Shown: one piece after another, positions 1 through 11,009 of the stretch
Numbering within the stretch: the stretch's first letter is position 1
Layout: every line of letters begins with the position of its first letter
Origin: Dongshaea marina
GTDB lineage: Bacteria > Pseudomonadota > Gammaproteobacteria > Enterobacterales > Aeromonadaceae
Reading direction: 5' to 3'
NCBI RefSeq assembly: GCF_003072645.1
Contig: NZ_CP028897.1
Coordinates: forward strand, 4,229,658 to 4,293,657
DNA length: 64,000 bases
Position numbers and translations under genes: made by a program
The notes under the pieces: model-generated
The model's database searches: none
Seen by the model: only the letters and a program-made list of their open reading frames with translations
What the model was told of the DNA's origin: nothing

Positions 1-185
1 GCCAAAGCCTAAGCTCTGTCGACAAGCTAACTCTAAAAGTTGTCTGGGATATCATCCGGGCTCGGTGCCAGAGTGGACGCTGGCACCGGGCATTCAGGAG
101 CGATTCACCGCGTGGCCTTGCATCATATCCGGGCAACCGACTCTCGAATTGAAACTATGTACCAGGCTCTCTATATTTTCCTGGA
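1..185. other. Non-coding flank with a 9-bp hairpin
   Basis: No gene can be supported here. Bases 63-88 form a perfect 9-bp stem (arm CGGTGCCAG) around the 8-base loop AGTGGACG. The loop resembles those of the other variable-stem hairpins in this window. It lies downstream of the stop of the minus-strand triphosphatase gene and has no T run on either side. Confidence 0.5.
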
Positions 186-1145
186 TCAGGACTCCTGAGC
201 CTTATGCACCAGGTGCTCCATCAGTCCCAGGGTGGTGAGCAGCAGCTCGCGCTCCCCTAAGGCCACCAGAGTCTCTTCACGGGAGGTGTTTGCTTCAAGC
301 TCTTCAAGCAGTTGCTTGAGGATGAGCTGCCAGGCGAGCGGCTCCAGGCCCCCGAGCTGTCTCAGCCCCTGGCTCACGGCCTTAATCCCCAGGATTAGCT
401 CCGAACGCGCCCTATCATCTCCCTGCTGCCAATAGATCTCCTGATGATAGAGCCAGTGTTCAAGTCCTGAACCGATAAGTTGCTCCGTAGACAGTCGCTC
501 CGTTGTCAGGGTCTTACACCCAAGAGGAGCGCCCTCTGCCAGGGCAAAGCCCCTCTGCGCCTTAGAGGCCAGACCAAAGCGCAGCCCATCAACCTCATGA
601 ATAAGCTTTCGTGACAAGGCAAACAGGGCTTCTCCCCTGCCCTTTAAAAGCTCAAGCTCCAGCTCATGAATCGGCTCGTGCAGCTCGGTTGCAACTATTG
701 CTCCTCGATCCAGAACCACCTCAACCTCACTCTTCTGATCCCAGCCAAGCTTCCACAGAGTCCTTTCAAAGTCTGTGGTAAAAAGCTTAGTCAGTTCTTG
801 CTGGATCTGAGGCAGGCCAGCCTCTTTAGGCCAAATTTCTTTGGGAAAATCGCTAAGCCTGGGCCAGGGCCAGGGCTCCTCAAGTTTAATATTGTATTCA
901 CTTCGCTGGTGCAGCCCGCCAATCACCCTGCCCGATGTCTTGATGGTCTGCTCAAGATAACCGCCATCCTGGCGAACTCTCAGCCCCAGCCGCCACTGCC
1001 AGAGCTGGCGTGCCGGGGTATCGAAATAGCTATTTTTCAGATGAAACTGGCGCTCCCCTAATAGATCCAACCCTGAAAGAAGCTGCTTAATCTTCTTATC
1101 TGATTGATTTTGAAGTAGAAACTTGATCTCGATCTCTTTGGTCAT
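186..1145 (-). CDS. ygiF: Inorganic triphosphatase (CYTH domain), YgiF-like
   Basis: A 319-residue protein of the CYTH superfamily, whose members hydrolyse triphosphates inside a metal-containing beta tunnel. The signature ExExK is visible at the extreme N terminus (EIEIK, residues 4-8), and the CYTH fold covers roughly residues 1-200. E. coli YgiF has 433 residues with a C-terminal CHAD domain; here only about 110 helical residues follow, so the CHAD part is short or absent. I chose ATG 1145 (MTKEIEIKF) because it puts ExExK where the family has it. The frame stays open upstream to 1220, but that extension looks unrelated. It is divergent from the phosphate gene pair at 1306. The enzymatic role is inferred from the family. 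Confidence 0.85.
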   Translation of the reverse strand: MTKEIEIKFLLQNQSDKKIKQLLSGLDLLGERQFHLKNSYFDTPARQLWQWRLGLRVRQDGGYLEQTIKTSGRVIGGLHQRSEYNIKLEEPWPWPRLSDFPKEIWPKEAGLPQIQQELTKLFTTDFERTLWKLGWDQKSEVEVVLDRGAIVATELHEPIHELELELLKGRGEALFALSRKLIHEVDGLRFGLASKAQRGFALAEGAPLGCKTLTTERLSTEQLIGSGLEHWLYHQEIYWQQGDDRARSELILGIKAVSQGLRQLGGLEPLAWQLILKQLLEELEANTSREETLVALGERELLLTTLGLMEHLVHKAQES

Positions 1146-1305
1146 AAACACAACCCTGTAGGCTAACCGGATGATAAGGAAAAATTCTGCCCAAACAGCA
1201 GGATGTTGACTCAAAAACAAACAGTTTTTGCTGTTTTATTTCCCGCACTGTTAAGATAACATGCCCGCTGTTTTGAGGTGTTACTCCATTAACACAGGTA
1301 AAAAT

Positions 1306-1986
1306 ATGCCAGTAAATACGATTCTAGGGTTGTTTGCCAAGTCGCCGATAAAACCGCTGGAAAAGCACATCACCAAGGTGCATGAGTGCTGTGAACAGTT
1401 GGTGCCTTTCTTTGAAGCGATGAACGCCCGTGATTTCGAGCGAGCTCAGCAGATCCGCGATCAGATATCTCAGCTAGAGAAAGAGGCTGATACCCTCAAG
1501 CGCGATATCCGTCTGCGCCTTCCACGGGGCCTGTTTATGCCCGTTGAGCGTACCGACATGCTTGAGCTCCTGACTCAACAAGACAAAATAGCCAATAAAT
1601 CCAAAGACATTGCCGGACGGACTATCGGCCGCCAGCTGGAGATCCCTGTCGAGATACAGGAAGATTTCATGGCGTACCTCAAACGTTGTATCGATGCCTC
1701 TGCTCAGGCACAAAAGGCGATCAACGAACTGGATGAGCTTCTTGAAACCGGCTTTAAGGGCCGTGAAGTCGAACTGGTCTCTGAGATGATCCACCAGCTG
1801 GATATGATCGAAGATGACACAGACTCGATGCAGATCGGTCTTTGCCGGGAGCTCCAGGCGATCGAAAACAACTACAATCCGGTTGATGTGATGTTCCTGT
1901 ATCGCATTCTGGAGTGGGTTGGAGATCTCGCCGATCAGGCTGAGCGCGTCGGCGCCCGCCTGGAACTGATGCTCGCGCGTTCGTAA
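1306..1986 (+). CDS. DUF47/TIGR00153 PhoU-like phosphate transport regulator
   Basis: A 226-residue, all-helical protein of the DUF47/TIGR00153 family, which is distantly related to PhoU and usually encoded directly before a Pit permease. The recognisable family opening (NTILGLFAKSPIKPL) follows ATG 1306. An in-frame ATG at 1261 would add 15 residues without family similarity, so the inner start is preferred. The pit gene begins 21 bases downstream on the same strand, so the two are probably cotranscribed. By family knowledge the protein modulates low-affinity phosphate uptake; nothing in the sequence shows the mechanism. Confidence 0.9.
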   Translation: MPVNTILGLFAKSPIKPLEKHITKVHECCEQLVPFFEAMNARDFERAQQIRDQISQLEKEADTLKRDIRLRLPRGLFMPVERTDMLELLTQQDKIANKSKDIAGRTIGRQLEIPVEIQEDFMAYLKRCIDASAQAQKAINELDELLETGFKGREVELVSEMIHQLDMIEDDTDSMQIGLCRELQAIENNYNPVDVMFLYRILEWVGDLADQAERVGARLELMLARS

Positions 1987-2007
1987 ACTTTACTACGGTA
2001 TATTTCA

Positions 2008-3273
2008 ATGGAAATTATCCAACAATACGGCATGATCTTCGTGCTGATGGCGGCCCTTTTTGGCTTTTTTATGGCCTGGGGGATCGGGGCTAATGATGTG
2101 GCAAATGCCATGGGGACCTCGGTCGGAACCAAGGCTTTAACCATTAAGCAGGCGATCATCATCGCGATGATCTTTGAGTTTGCCGGTGCCTATCTGGCCG
2201 GTGGTGAGGTCACCTCCACCATTCGCAAAGGGATCATAGATACCACCGCCTTTGCCGGACACCCGGATATCCTGGTTAACGGCATGATTGCCGCCCTGCT
2301 TTCTGCGGGCACCTGGCTACTGCTAGCCTCCTATTTTGGCTGGCCCGTCTCCACCACCCACTCCATCATAGGTGCGATTGTCGGCTTTGCCGTAGTGAGC
2401 ATCGGTCCGGATGCGGTGCAGTGGGGCAAGTTCGGAGGGATAGTCGGCAGCTGGGTCGTGACACCGGCCATCTCGGGGATCCTGGCCTACTTTGTATTTA
2501 TCAGTGTCCAAAAGCTTATCTTTGACACCAGCAACCCCTTGCTGAATGCCAAGCGCTATGTTCCCTGGTATATGTTCCTGACCTCCATGGTGATCTGTCT
2601 GGTAACCATCCGTAAGGGACTGGTGCATATCGGCCTGGATCTCTCGGTCGCTGAGGGGATCTGGGTCTCCGTGGGTATCTCCCTGCTGATCGCCCTGCTG
2701 GGTGCCGGCTATATCCGGATGCAGAAATACAACCCGGATGATGATGCCACCATGCATTATGCCAATGTGGAGAAGGTGTTTGGGATCCTGATGGTGATCA
2801 CCGCCTGTGCGATGGCCTTTGCTCACGGCTCTAACGATGTTGCCAACGCGATCGGTCCTCTGTCGGCAGTTGTCTCTATCGTCGCGGCGGGCGGACAGGT
2901 ATTGGCTCAATCCTCTATCGCCTGGTGGATCCTCCCGCTGGGTGGCCTGGGAATCGTGCTTGGTCTGGCCTCTCTGGGTCACAAGGTGATGGCAACCGTA
3001 GGTACGGGGATCACCCACCTGACACCATCTCGCGGATTTGCTGCCCAACTCGCGACAGCTTCTACCGTAGTAATTGCTTCGGGAACCGGCCTGCCGATCT
3101 CCACCACCCAGACTCTGGTGGGTGCAGTCATGGGAGTAGGCCTGGCACGAGGTATTGCGGCACTGAACCTCAATGTGCTGCGTAATATCGTGGTTTCCTG
3201 GATCATTACCCTGCCAGCCGGCGCCCTGTTTGCAATTATCTTCTATTATATTTTGCAGGCAATATTCGGCTAA
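2008..3273 (+). CDS. pit: Low-affinity inorganic phosphate permease, PiT family
   Basis: A 421-residue polytopic inner-membrane transporter with about ten hydrophobic segments. The duplicated PiT signature is present in both halves: GANDVANAMGTSVG near residue 27 and HGSNDVANAIGPLSAV near residue 273. A central hydrophilic loop (about residues 205-255) separates the repeats. Family members import phosphate (or metal-phosphate) with H+ or Na+. It forms a unit with the preceding DUF47 gene, the usual arrangement. The reading frame is intact and of normal length for the short bacterial PiT type. Confidence 0.95.
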   Translation: MEIIQQYGMIFVLMAALFGFFMAWGIGANDVANAMGTSVGTKALTIKQAIIIAMIFEFAGAYLAGGEVTSTIRKGIIDTTAFAGHPDILVNGMIAALLSAGTWLLLASYFGWPVSTTHSIIGAIVGFAVVSIGPDAVQWGKFGGIVGSWVVTPAISGILAYFVFISVQKLIFDTSNPLLNAKRYVPWYMFLTSMVICLVTIRKGLVHIGLDLSVAEGIWVSVGISLLIALLGAGYIRMQKYNPDDDATMHYANVEKVFGILMVITACAMAFAHGSNDVANAIGPLSAVVSIVAAGGQVLAQSSIAWWILPLGGLGIVLGLASLGHKVMATVGTGITHLTPSRGFAAQLATASTVVIASGTGLPISTTQTLVGAVMGVGLARGIAALNLNVLRNIVVSWIITLPAGALFAIIFYYILQAIFG

Positions 3274-3398
3274 TCCCTGTTCTATTCGGGGGAGCGCACA
3301 AGCTCTCCCCCTCTCAAATTCCTTTCCCACTGCTTGTCCTGCCCTGTTTGAAGCTTTACTATTTCTTCAGTACCCCAGAAAACAGGAAGATTTCACAG

Positions 3399-4016
3399 GT
3401 GAAGCGAATCCTCGTTTTATTAGCTCTGCTTACAACCCTGGTTAGCGTCGGTGCTTTTGCTGCGCAAACTCGTTATATCAGCGATAACCTGTTTACCTAT
3501 ATCCACTCCGGGCCAGGTAATCAGTATCGGATCATAGGTAGCGTCAATGCCGGAGACTCAGTGCAGTTCCTGCGTGTCGATAGTGATTCAGGCTTTGCCG
3601 AAGTGATCGATGACAAGGGCCGAAATGGCTGGCTTCCACAAAAATTCCTGCAGAACTCACCGAGCCTGCAAACTCTCTACCCTCAGCTGCAAAAAAAACT
3701 TGATGATGCCAATGCGGCACTCACCGAGCTAAAGACGGCGCAACAGAGCAGCCAGAGTGATCATCAGCAGAAAGTAGATGATCTAAACCAACAGATCGAT
3801 GAGCTGAACACTAAGCTAAGTGGAGCTCAAAAGGAGTTTAAGACCGTCAAAGAACGCAACCAGATCCTGCGCAGCGAACTGGATCAACATGATCAAACCA
3901 TGCAGATGCGCTGGTTTATTCGCGGCGCTATCGTGTTCGCCTGTGGTTTGGTGGTCGGTCTGATTGTGCCCTTCCTGCCCAGACGTAAAAAGCGTGACGA
4001 TCGCTGGATGAACTAA
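3399..4016 (+). CDS. ygiM: SH3-domain coiled-coil envelope protein, YgiM-like (TIGR04211)
   Basis: A 205-residue protein with a cleavable-looking signal peptide (KRILVLLALLTTLVSVGAFA), a bacterial SH3 domain (about residues 25-90), a Gln/Lys/Asp-rich coiled coil (about 95-170), one transmembrane helix near residues 175-195 and a basic tail (RRKKR). This is the architecture of YgiM/TIGR04211. GTG 3399 is preferred because AGGAAG lies 9 bases before it and the signal peptide starts at once; the upstream ATG 3348 would add 17 unrelated residues. In E. coli ygiM lies beside cca; here cca is 12.5 kb away. The role is unknown beyond envelope location. Confidence 0.8.
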   Translation: MKRILVLLALLTTLVSVGAFAAQTRYISDNLFTYIHSGPGNQYRIIGSVNAGDSVQFLRVDSDSGFAEVIDDKGRNGWLPQKFLQNSPSLQTLYPQLQKKLDDANAALTELKTAQQSSQSDHQQKVDDLNQQIDELNTKLSGAQKEFKTVKERNQILRSELDQHDQTMQMRWFIRGAIVFACGLVVGLIVPFLPRRKKRDDRWMN

Positions 4017-4040
4017 ACGCTCCTCAGCTAAGATTTTTAT

Positions 4041-4064
4041 AGGCCTCCACTCGGAGGCCTTTTC
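4041..4064 (+). terminator. Rho-independent terminator after ygiM-like gene
   Basis: An 8-bp stem, AGGCCTCC pairing with GGAGGCCT, has a 4-base loop and is followed by a short T run. It lies 25 bases after the ygiM-like stop codon. Confidence 0.85.
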
Positions 4065-4182
4065 ACTTTTGCCTAGCACCCCACAGTTTTGATAGTTAGG
4101 CTTTTCATTTATTTTACTTTTCAGCTACATTGAGCTCCCAAAAGAATAACTCTTTGATATTCCACCTGGTAAGGGAGCAGGG

Positions 4183-7100
4183 ATGTTTTCAACAAAACAA
4201 TCTCCAGATGGGCGCGCCGAGTTCCCACTCACCGAGCGCTTTGACCTTTCAAGACTCAATGATCCAGACTACACTCTTCCCGGCCCGGACGAGCTGCGCA
4301 GAGTGATCAGCCACTACTACTGCCTCGATGAGCAGCAGGTGGTCAAGGCTTTGTCAGATCTGCTGGGTATTCAGCAGGAGCGGGAAACCAGTGTCAGTCA
4401 TCATTCTCAGCAGTTGATCGAAAAGGTGCGCAGCGAACACCATAAGCAGCGGGGTGTTGATGCCTTCCTGCAGCAATACAGCCTGGATACCAAGGAGGGG
4501 ATCGCGCTGATGAGCCTCGCCGAGGCGCTGCAACGGATCCCCGATAAAGGAACTGCCGATGAACTGATCCGGGATAAACTCGGCACTGCAAACTGGCGTA
4601 AGCACAGGGGACAGAGCAGCTCCTCCCTGGTCAACAATGCAACCCGGGGACTGGAGCTGGTTAAAGCCTGCCTGCCGAAGCACTCCCGGCTGAGCGATAA
4701 AAAGCGCTCACTCACCAGCAAGCTACTGACCCCGGCTATCCGCCATGGTGTCTATACCAGCATGCGCCTGACCGGTAATCAATTCGTGCTGGGTCAAAAT
4801 ATTGATGAGGCCCTCAGTCGCGGCAGCCGCCAGAAACAGCGGGGCTTCACTCACTCCTTTGACATGCTGGGTGAAGCAGCCCTGACCCGTGCCGATGCCG
4901 ATCAATACCTGCAGGATTATCAGCAAGCCCTGGAAACCATCGCTCGCCAGCACTACAGTGGTGAGCGTCGGCTCAAGCCCAGCCTCTCCATCAAGCTCTC
5001 CGCACTACACCCTCGTTACGAGGAACCCTGCCGGGAGCGGGTGATGAGCGAACTGCTTCAGGATCTGCGTAACCTGGTGCATCGGGCCCGCAAGCTTGAT
5101 GTCAGCATCACCATAGATGCAGAAGAGATGGACCGGCTGGAGCTTTCCCTCGACCTATTCCAAGCACTTTATCAGTCCGACGAGGTGAAAGGCTGGGGAC
5201 AGCTGGGACTGGTGATCCAGGCCTACTCCAAACGGGCACTACCGGTCCTGTGCTGGCTAACGGCACTGGCCAAGGAGCAAGGAGATGAGATCCCGGTTCG
5301 CCTGGTCAAGGGTGCTTACTGGGATAGCGAGATCAAGGAGGCCCAGCAAGGGGGTCTTAGTGGCTACCCTGTGTTTACCCGTAAGGCGGCCACCGATCTA
5401 AGCTACCTGGCCTGTGCCCAGTTTCTGCTGGGCAAGCGCACCCGGGGAGCCATCTATCCGCAGTTTGCCACCCATAATGCCCACAGTATTGCCGCCGTCT
5501 TTGACATGGCCAATAACCGAAGCTTTGAGTTTCAGCGCCTGCACGGGATGGGAGAGCAACTCTACCTTACCCTTCTGGAGCAGTCGCCACAGATGGCCTG
5601 TCGTATCTATGCCCCGGTGGGAGCACATCGTGAACTCTTGCCCTACCTGGTACGACGCCTGTTAGAAAACGGAGCCAACAGCTCCTTTGTGCATAAGATC
5701 CTCGATCCCTCGGTTCGCAGTGCTTCCCTGAGTGAGCATCCCCGCCACCAGGCTTTCGCCGCCGAGAGTGAATCCAGCAGTGCCATCGCCCTTCCGGGAG
5801 AACTCTTCTATGACCGAATCAACTCAGCAGGACTAAACATGACTATTGAGAGCGAACGCGCGCCCTTTTTCAAAAAGCTCGCCCCCCTGATGCAAAAGCA
5901 GTGGCTTGCAGGCCCCCTGGTCAATGGTGAAATGTTAAGTAGCACAGTCAGTACCACAATTGTCTCACCCCAAAATCGCCAGCAGTCCCTGGGGCAGGTC
6001 GACTGGAGCGAACCCGGACAGATTGAGCAAGGGATCCACAGCGCACATCTTGCATATCAAAGCTGGAGCAAAACCCCGGTCCAAGAGCGAGCCCAATCCC
6101 TTGATAAGCTTGCCGATCTGCTGGAGGAGAACCGTGATGAGCTGATCGCCTTATGCATCCTGGAGGCGGGTAAAACCCTGCAGGATGGCATCGATGAGGT
6201 GCGCGAGGCTGTGGATTTTTGCCGTTACTACGCAAGACAAGCCCAGAGCCTGATGAGCAGCCCTCTGCAGATGCCGGGCTATACCGGTGAGAGTAACCTG
6301 CTACAGCTTGAGGGACGCGGGGTGTTTGCCTGCATCAGCCCCTGGAATTTCCCACTGGCGATCTTCCTGGGGCAGATTGCCGCGGCCCTGGTCACCGGAA
6401 ACACAGTGGTGGCAAAACCCGCCGAGCAGACAAGTTTAATCGCCTTCTATACGACCAGGCTCGCTCACCAGGCCGGGATCCCCAAAGAGGTATTGCATCT
6501 GTTACCCGGCGACGGTGAACAGGTCGGCTCCCTGCTCACCGCAGATGAGCGGATTGCAGGGGTGTGTTTCACCGGCTCCACGGCAACCGCCAAGGCGATC
6601 AATCGCTCACTGGCCTCCCGGGAGGGTGCCATAGTGCCACTAATCGCCGAAACCGGGGGACAGAATGCGATGATTGCCGACTCGACGGCTCTGCCTGAGC
6701 AGCTGGTCAAAGATGTGATCCACTCAGCCTTCCAGAGTGCCGGTCAGCGCTGCTCCGCAACCCGGGTGCTGTATATTCAGGAGGATATTGCGGACAGGGT
6801 CATCGAACTGCTGCAGGGGGCGATGCAGGAGCTCAATGTGGGCGATCCCGCTCTCTACCAGACCGATATCGGCCCTGTGATCGATGAGCAGGCAAGAAGT
6901 GGCCTTGAACAGCATCGCCAGGAGATGATTGCCCGGGGTAAACTCGTCGCCCAAGCCCCCCTGAGTGATACCGCGCAACAGGGCTGTTTTGTGATCCCTA
7001 CCGTCGTCGAGATTGACAGCATCAGTCAGCTCACTCAGGAGCACTTTGGACCCATTCTCCATCTCATTCGCTATCGCGCGTCTGAGCTTCCCCAGGTGAT

Positions 7101-7387
7101 CACAGCTATCAATAGCACAGGCTTCGGGCTTACCTTTGGGATCCACTCACGCAACGAATCACTGTTTAATGAGGTGGCTGAGCGAATCAATGCCGGCAAC
7201 ATCTATATCAACCGCAATCAGATAGGCGCCATGGTCGGGGTACAACCTTTTGGAGGTCAGGGCTTTCCGGCACCGGCCCCAAGGCGGGGGACCTCACTAT
7301 CTGCTGCGCTTTGTCAGTGAAAAAACCATCACCACCAACACCACGGCTATCGGTGGCAATACCAGCCTTATCTCTGCAGATCTCTAA
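4183..7387 (+). CDS. putA: Bifunctional proline dehydrogenase / P5C dehydrogenase (two 3' frameshifts as sequenced)
   Basis: PutA oxidises proline to glutamate in two steps. The FAD-dependent proline dehydrogenase barrel covers about residues 180-480, and the aldehyde-dehydrogenase half runs from about 560 to the end. The catalytic Cys is near residue 856 (GQRCSATRV) and the general-base Glu near 822 (AETGGQNA). There is no N-terminal ribbon-helix-helix domain, so this is the non-DNA-binding type. The written frame stops at 7320, but the conserved ending (HYLLRFVSEKTITTN...) continues to 7387 in another frame. Restoring one C near 7263 and one G in the run at 7286-7290 gives an intact 1068-residue protein. 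I regard both deletions as sequence errors. A 9-bp hairpin follows the stop. Confidence 0.93.
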
Positions 7388-7393
7388 GACTCC

Positions 7394-7416
7394 GGGGAGG
7401 GCAACCCGCCCTCCCC
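7394..7416. terminator. GC-rich stem-loop after putA
   Basis: A 9-bp stem (arm GGGGAGGGC, loop of 5 bases) lies directly after the restored putA stop codon at 7387. No T run follows on the plus strand, so termination efficiency is uncertain. The position after the true stop supports reading putA through to 7387. Confidence 0.5.
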
Positions 7417-7619
7417 CACTTGCTTCGTTGAAAAAATGGAAAAAGTCAGGGTCTGAACATTCACTTTTTCTGAGGCTATTTCTGCCTCATACTGCCCATG
7501 GGCGCTCATGTTTTGAGCTCACTCATCCCTCTTTGCTGCATCTTGTCTAACCGGGCCCGATCCAGCCAGCAGCTCTTTGCCCATTGCGCCCCTTTATTGA
7601 ACCATCGTCTGGAGTCTGT

Positions 7620-9673
7620 ATGCAGCAATACCTGATCCGAGTCTTACTGAAAACCCCATTGGCTCAGCTCCTGCTGCGCAGTGAGCTGATCTACATGACC
7701 TGTCTCATCATGCTGGTTCTGGGCATCGGGGCTAGCCTCGGTCAATGGCTGATGAGTGGCGTGATCATGCTGGGGATGATCGCCGCCTATATCATGGGGA
7801 ATGACAGGCTCCCCTGGCGCCTGATGTTCCTCAAGGCCCTCAGCCTTCCCCTGAGTATCAGCCTGGTTCAGGGGCTGCTATTGAGCGGTGTTCCGGTCCC
7901 CCTTTTGCTATTCGGCCTTACCCTGATATTCAGCCTGTTTGCCGCCCGGGGAGTCATGGCGGCGCGGCTCGGGGTGGCAAATATCATAGTGATGGTCAGC
8001 TTCTATCCAAGTGTTGGCAAGTTACCCTTTTATCTTCTGCCACTCCTATTATTTGTTGGGGCCTTTACCTTTTCTGTGGTGAGTTACTACTGCCTCAAAC
8101 TGCTCACAAAGCGCCTGTTTCAGGAGCAACTGGCTCGCCTCGCCCTGCAGATGGAGAAGTTTTTTACCCTAAAATCTGCCCTGCCACACCAGCACGGGAA
8201 ATCGACGCTGCTGAGAAAAACTCTGGAGGAGCAACAACAGCTCACCGAGCTGGCATTCGTGACCCGCCAACAGGCAGAAAATTTCTCGAGCCTGCTGGAT
8301 CGGCGTTACCCCGAACTCAGGGATCAATACCTGCTGCTGATTGAACTCTACCGGTTACTGATCTCCGGAAGCCATGCTCCCGAGCGATTCAGTGAATTAT
8401 TAAGACCAAAAGAGGTAGCCACGGCCTTTACGGCACTCAACCGCCAGATCGCCAAGGCCCTGCACCAATATGCGATAGCCCTGTTCAGCAATCAGCCTCT
8501 TGCCGAAACATCACTGCAACAAGAGTTTGCAAACTTTGTCAGTCAGCTAAAGGCCCGGGCCCATCAATCCTGCCCGGATGACGTTCTTCAATATATCGAG
8601 CTCTACTACCAGGGCATTTTGACCCGCCTTGCCTCTCCGGCTCCCAGGAATCTTCACTGCCAGTTTAACTGCCCGGATACAGGTGCCACTCCTTTGGGGG
8701 TCCCCGTGCAGCTTGGAAAGCTGCTATCTCTTCGCAACCCTCTATTGCAAACCTCACTACGTTTTGCCTGCTGCATGGCCGCCGGTTACCTGATTGGCCA
8801 CGGGTTTAATCTCCCCAGCCCCTTTTGGATCGTATTAACCATAGCTGTGGTGATGCAGGGAGACTATATCTCGACCCGAAGCAAGGGGATCCAGCGCGCC
8901 GCGGGAACTGTATCCGGGCTGCTGGTCTCCTGGTGTTTTCTTTATCTTGCTCCCTGGGCCTGGCTACCCTGGCTGCTGTTGACTCTGAGCCTGCCGCTGA
9001 TCTTCCTGTATATTCAGAAAAACTATGCTCTGGCGGCCTTTGCCATCACCCTGCTGGTGATGATGCAATATCAGTTAACCACTCATCATGCGCTGGACTT
9101 TCTCGCCCCCGCCTTGTTGACACCCTGATAGGTACGGCACTGGCCATCGCCTTTAACTTTATTTTGTGGCCCGGCTGGCCAGAGGGACAGTTCCGCAACG
9201 GTATGCAGGAGCTGCTGATTGAGCTGAAAACCTTCTGCAAAAATCTGGAGAAACGCTGGGATCACAGCAACCACACCCCGATCAAATATTGCCAGGCTCA
9301 AAATACCCTGAATCAGAGTTACCAAAGGTTACTGCAAGACCCCAGAACCTCAGAGATAGAACAACGTGCCGCCTATAGTGCGACCCTGGTTTCTCAGATG
9401 ATCTACTCTCAGCTTGTCACCATCACCCACCTGCTCGCTGAGCAGGCACATAGTGAGGACAAGCCCGAAATCTCCTCTGAAATTGAGGCGGTCGTCCAAA
9501 AAATTGATGATTACCTGGAAGATGCTCCTCCTGAGTTTGACGCAGAGCAATTTGAGGAGATCACACCACTCGCAAATAGCAAATCACATGCTGAGTCCAG
9601 GTTATTGACTCAGCAGCTACATCTCCTGAAGCAGAGGCTCAGCTATCTGCAGGAGCTAAAGCAGGAGTTATAG
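7620..9673 (+). CDS. FUSC-family membrane protein, YccS/YhfK-like (one frameshift as sequenced)
   Basis: After repair, a 684-residue inner-membrane protein with two blocks of hydrophobic helices (about residues 20-160 and 375-515), each followed by a long helical cytoplasmic segment. This is the FUSC/YccS layout, related to fusaric-acid and aromatic-acid exporters; E. coli YccS and YhfK are about 700 residues. The written frame ends at 9128, and the second half continues in another frame. Adding one C to the run at 9106-9110 joins them without a gap (FLAPRLVDTLIGTAL). ATG 7620 follows a GGAG. The substrate is unknown; efflux is a family-level guess. Confidence 0.85.
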
Positions 9674-9788
9674 GCCCTGTTGGCATTTCCAATTTTGCTC
9701 CTGCTTCCCTCAGGCAGGATCAAGTCTGAAACGTCAACAGAGCCTGGACTCTCACCTATACTCTGGGTAATGCTTTGCTGGGTTGAGC

Positions 9789-10567
9789 ATGATGATTCGA
9801 GCCTGGATTCTATTCACACTGCTATTATTCAATATCGACACTCTTCGGGGGCAGGAGGTAAGAGTCTGCTACGAGATTGTTGAGCAAAAACCCCTGACTC
9901 TGGGGGCCGGATATGAGATCCCGCCGAATCAGGGAGTCCTCGCAGAGCTGCTCATCCTTGCCGCCCAGGATGCAGGGGTTGATATTAGCTTTTATCGCCG
10001 CCCTGGAAGCGCTGTATCCAGGATATCGCCTATCACAAGGCCGATGCCACCTTTGCGGCAATCTGGACTCCCGAGCGGGATAAATGGGCCCGTTACCCCA
10101 AAACCGCCGCTGGCACAGTCGATGAAGATCGCTACCTGTGGCGGGTCATCTACCCTGTGTATGTTCACCGGGACTCGAAGGTGAGCTGGGATGGGCATAA
10201 ATTTAGTGGCATCACCCTGGGAATTGGCGCGCCTCCGGGTTATATCGCCCAACAAAAACTGGCCGAGATGAAGGTGCTTTCAAGTAAAAATACCGTTCCG
10301 CAAAAAGGGATGGTATTGGTCGCACTCGGTCGGATGGATGGCTATGTGGTAGCCCGAAGCGCGGGGCGTAAGATCATCGAAAAATTTGAACTTAGCGACT
10401 CCATCAGGGCCCTGTCTCTACCCTTTATGCAAAGCCTTCTCTACCTGCCCGTCTCCAAGGCTTTTTACAAAAAACATCCACAGGTTGCAGAAAAATTGTG
10501 GCACTCACTTGCCAAGATACGCAAAGAGCAGGGTCAGAGACTTCTGAAAAAGTATGAAAATTTGTAG
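9789..10567 (+). CDS. Periplasmic solute-binding-like protein (one frameshift as sequenced)
   Basis: A 259-residue secreted protein resembling the small type-2 periplasmic binding proteins (SBP_bac_3-like) often found next to sensor kinases. It has an N-terminal signal peptide (MMIRAWILFTLLLFNIDTLRGQ). The middle reads ADATFAAIWTPER followed by a C-terminal lobe ending KIRKEQGQRLLKKYENL. Two overlapping frames (9783-10184 and 10157-10567) join if one C is added to the run at 10001-10003. No ABC permease lies nearby, so it is either an orphan binding protein or an input module for signalling. The kinase at 11010-12421 is close but convergent and separated by another gene. The ligand is unknown. 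Confidence 0.75.
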
Positions 10568-10640
10568 CAGACGACGATAACCGGAGCATTCGGGTGTACT
10601 CAAGAACTGCTGCAATTCAATAGATTCGGGAGATCAGGAT

Positions 10641-10982
10641 ATGAGCCAGAATCAGCCACTGACCGACGAGCAGAAATTGACGGTCACTCACTATGTGGAG
10701 CCAGGTTGCCTGGGTCCCGATGGTAAGGATCACATTGAAGCCTTTTGTCAGCATGCGCAAAAGGTGATCGAGGCGATCGATCCCGAGTTTGTAAACTGGG
10801 TCATCAAACCAAGATATGATAAATCCGTCGATGACACCCAGTACCACTTTGCCAACAAACGCCTGACCGAGGCCCAGGCGGCCAAGTATCTGGCGCGATT
10901 TGGTCAGGATATCGATGAGTTTGAAGAGCAGTTTAACGACCAGATCATGCACGAGATTGAGGAGTTTCTGGGGCGAGGCTGA
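10641..10982 (+). CDS. Small acidic conserved-type hypothetical protein
   Basis: A 113-residue soluble acidic protein with no signal peptide or membrane segment. I do not recognise the family. Visible features are an Asp/Glu-rich, mainly helical C terminus (EFEEQFNDQIMHEIEEFLG) and a central FVNWVIKPRYD. A GGGAGATCAGG-like ribosome-binding stretch precedes ATG 10641, and codon use matches the neighbouring core genes, so it is likely a real gene. It sits between the binding protein and the convergent sensor kinase. No function is assigned. Confidence 0.75.
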   Translation: MSQNQPLTDEQKLTVTHYVEPGCLGPDGKDHIEAFCQHAQKVIEAIDPEFVNWVIKPRYDKSVDDTQYHFANKRLTEAQAAKYLARFGQDIDEFEEQFNDQIMHEIEEFLGRG

Positions 10983-11009
10983 AGGCTTTGAATTCCCGAG
11001 CCAGACCTA

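Noticed and set aside
2323-3330. 335-codon minus-strand frame opposite pit
   Set aside because: The plus strand encodes an unmistakable Pit permease; the antisense product is a low-complexity Gln/His/Asp-rich shadow.
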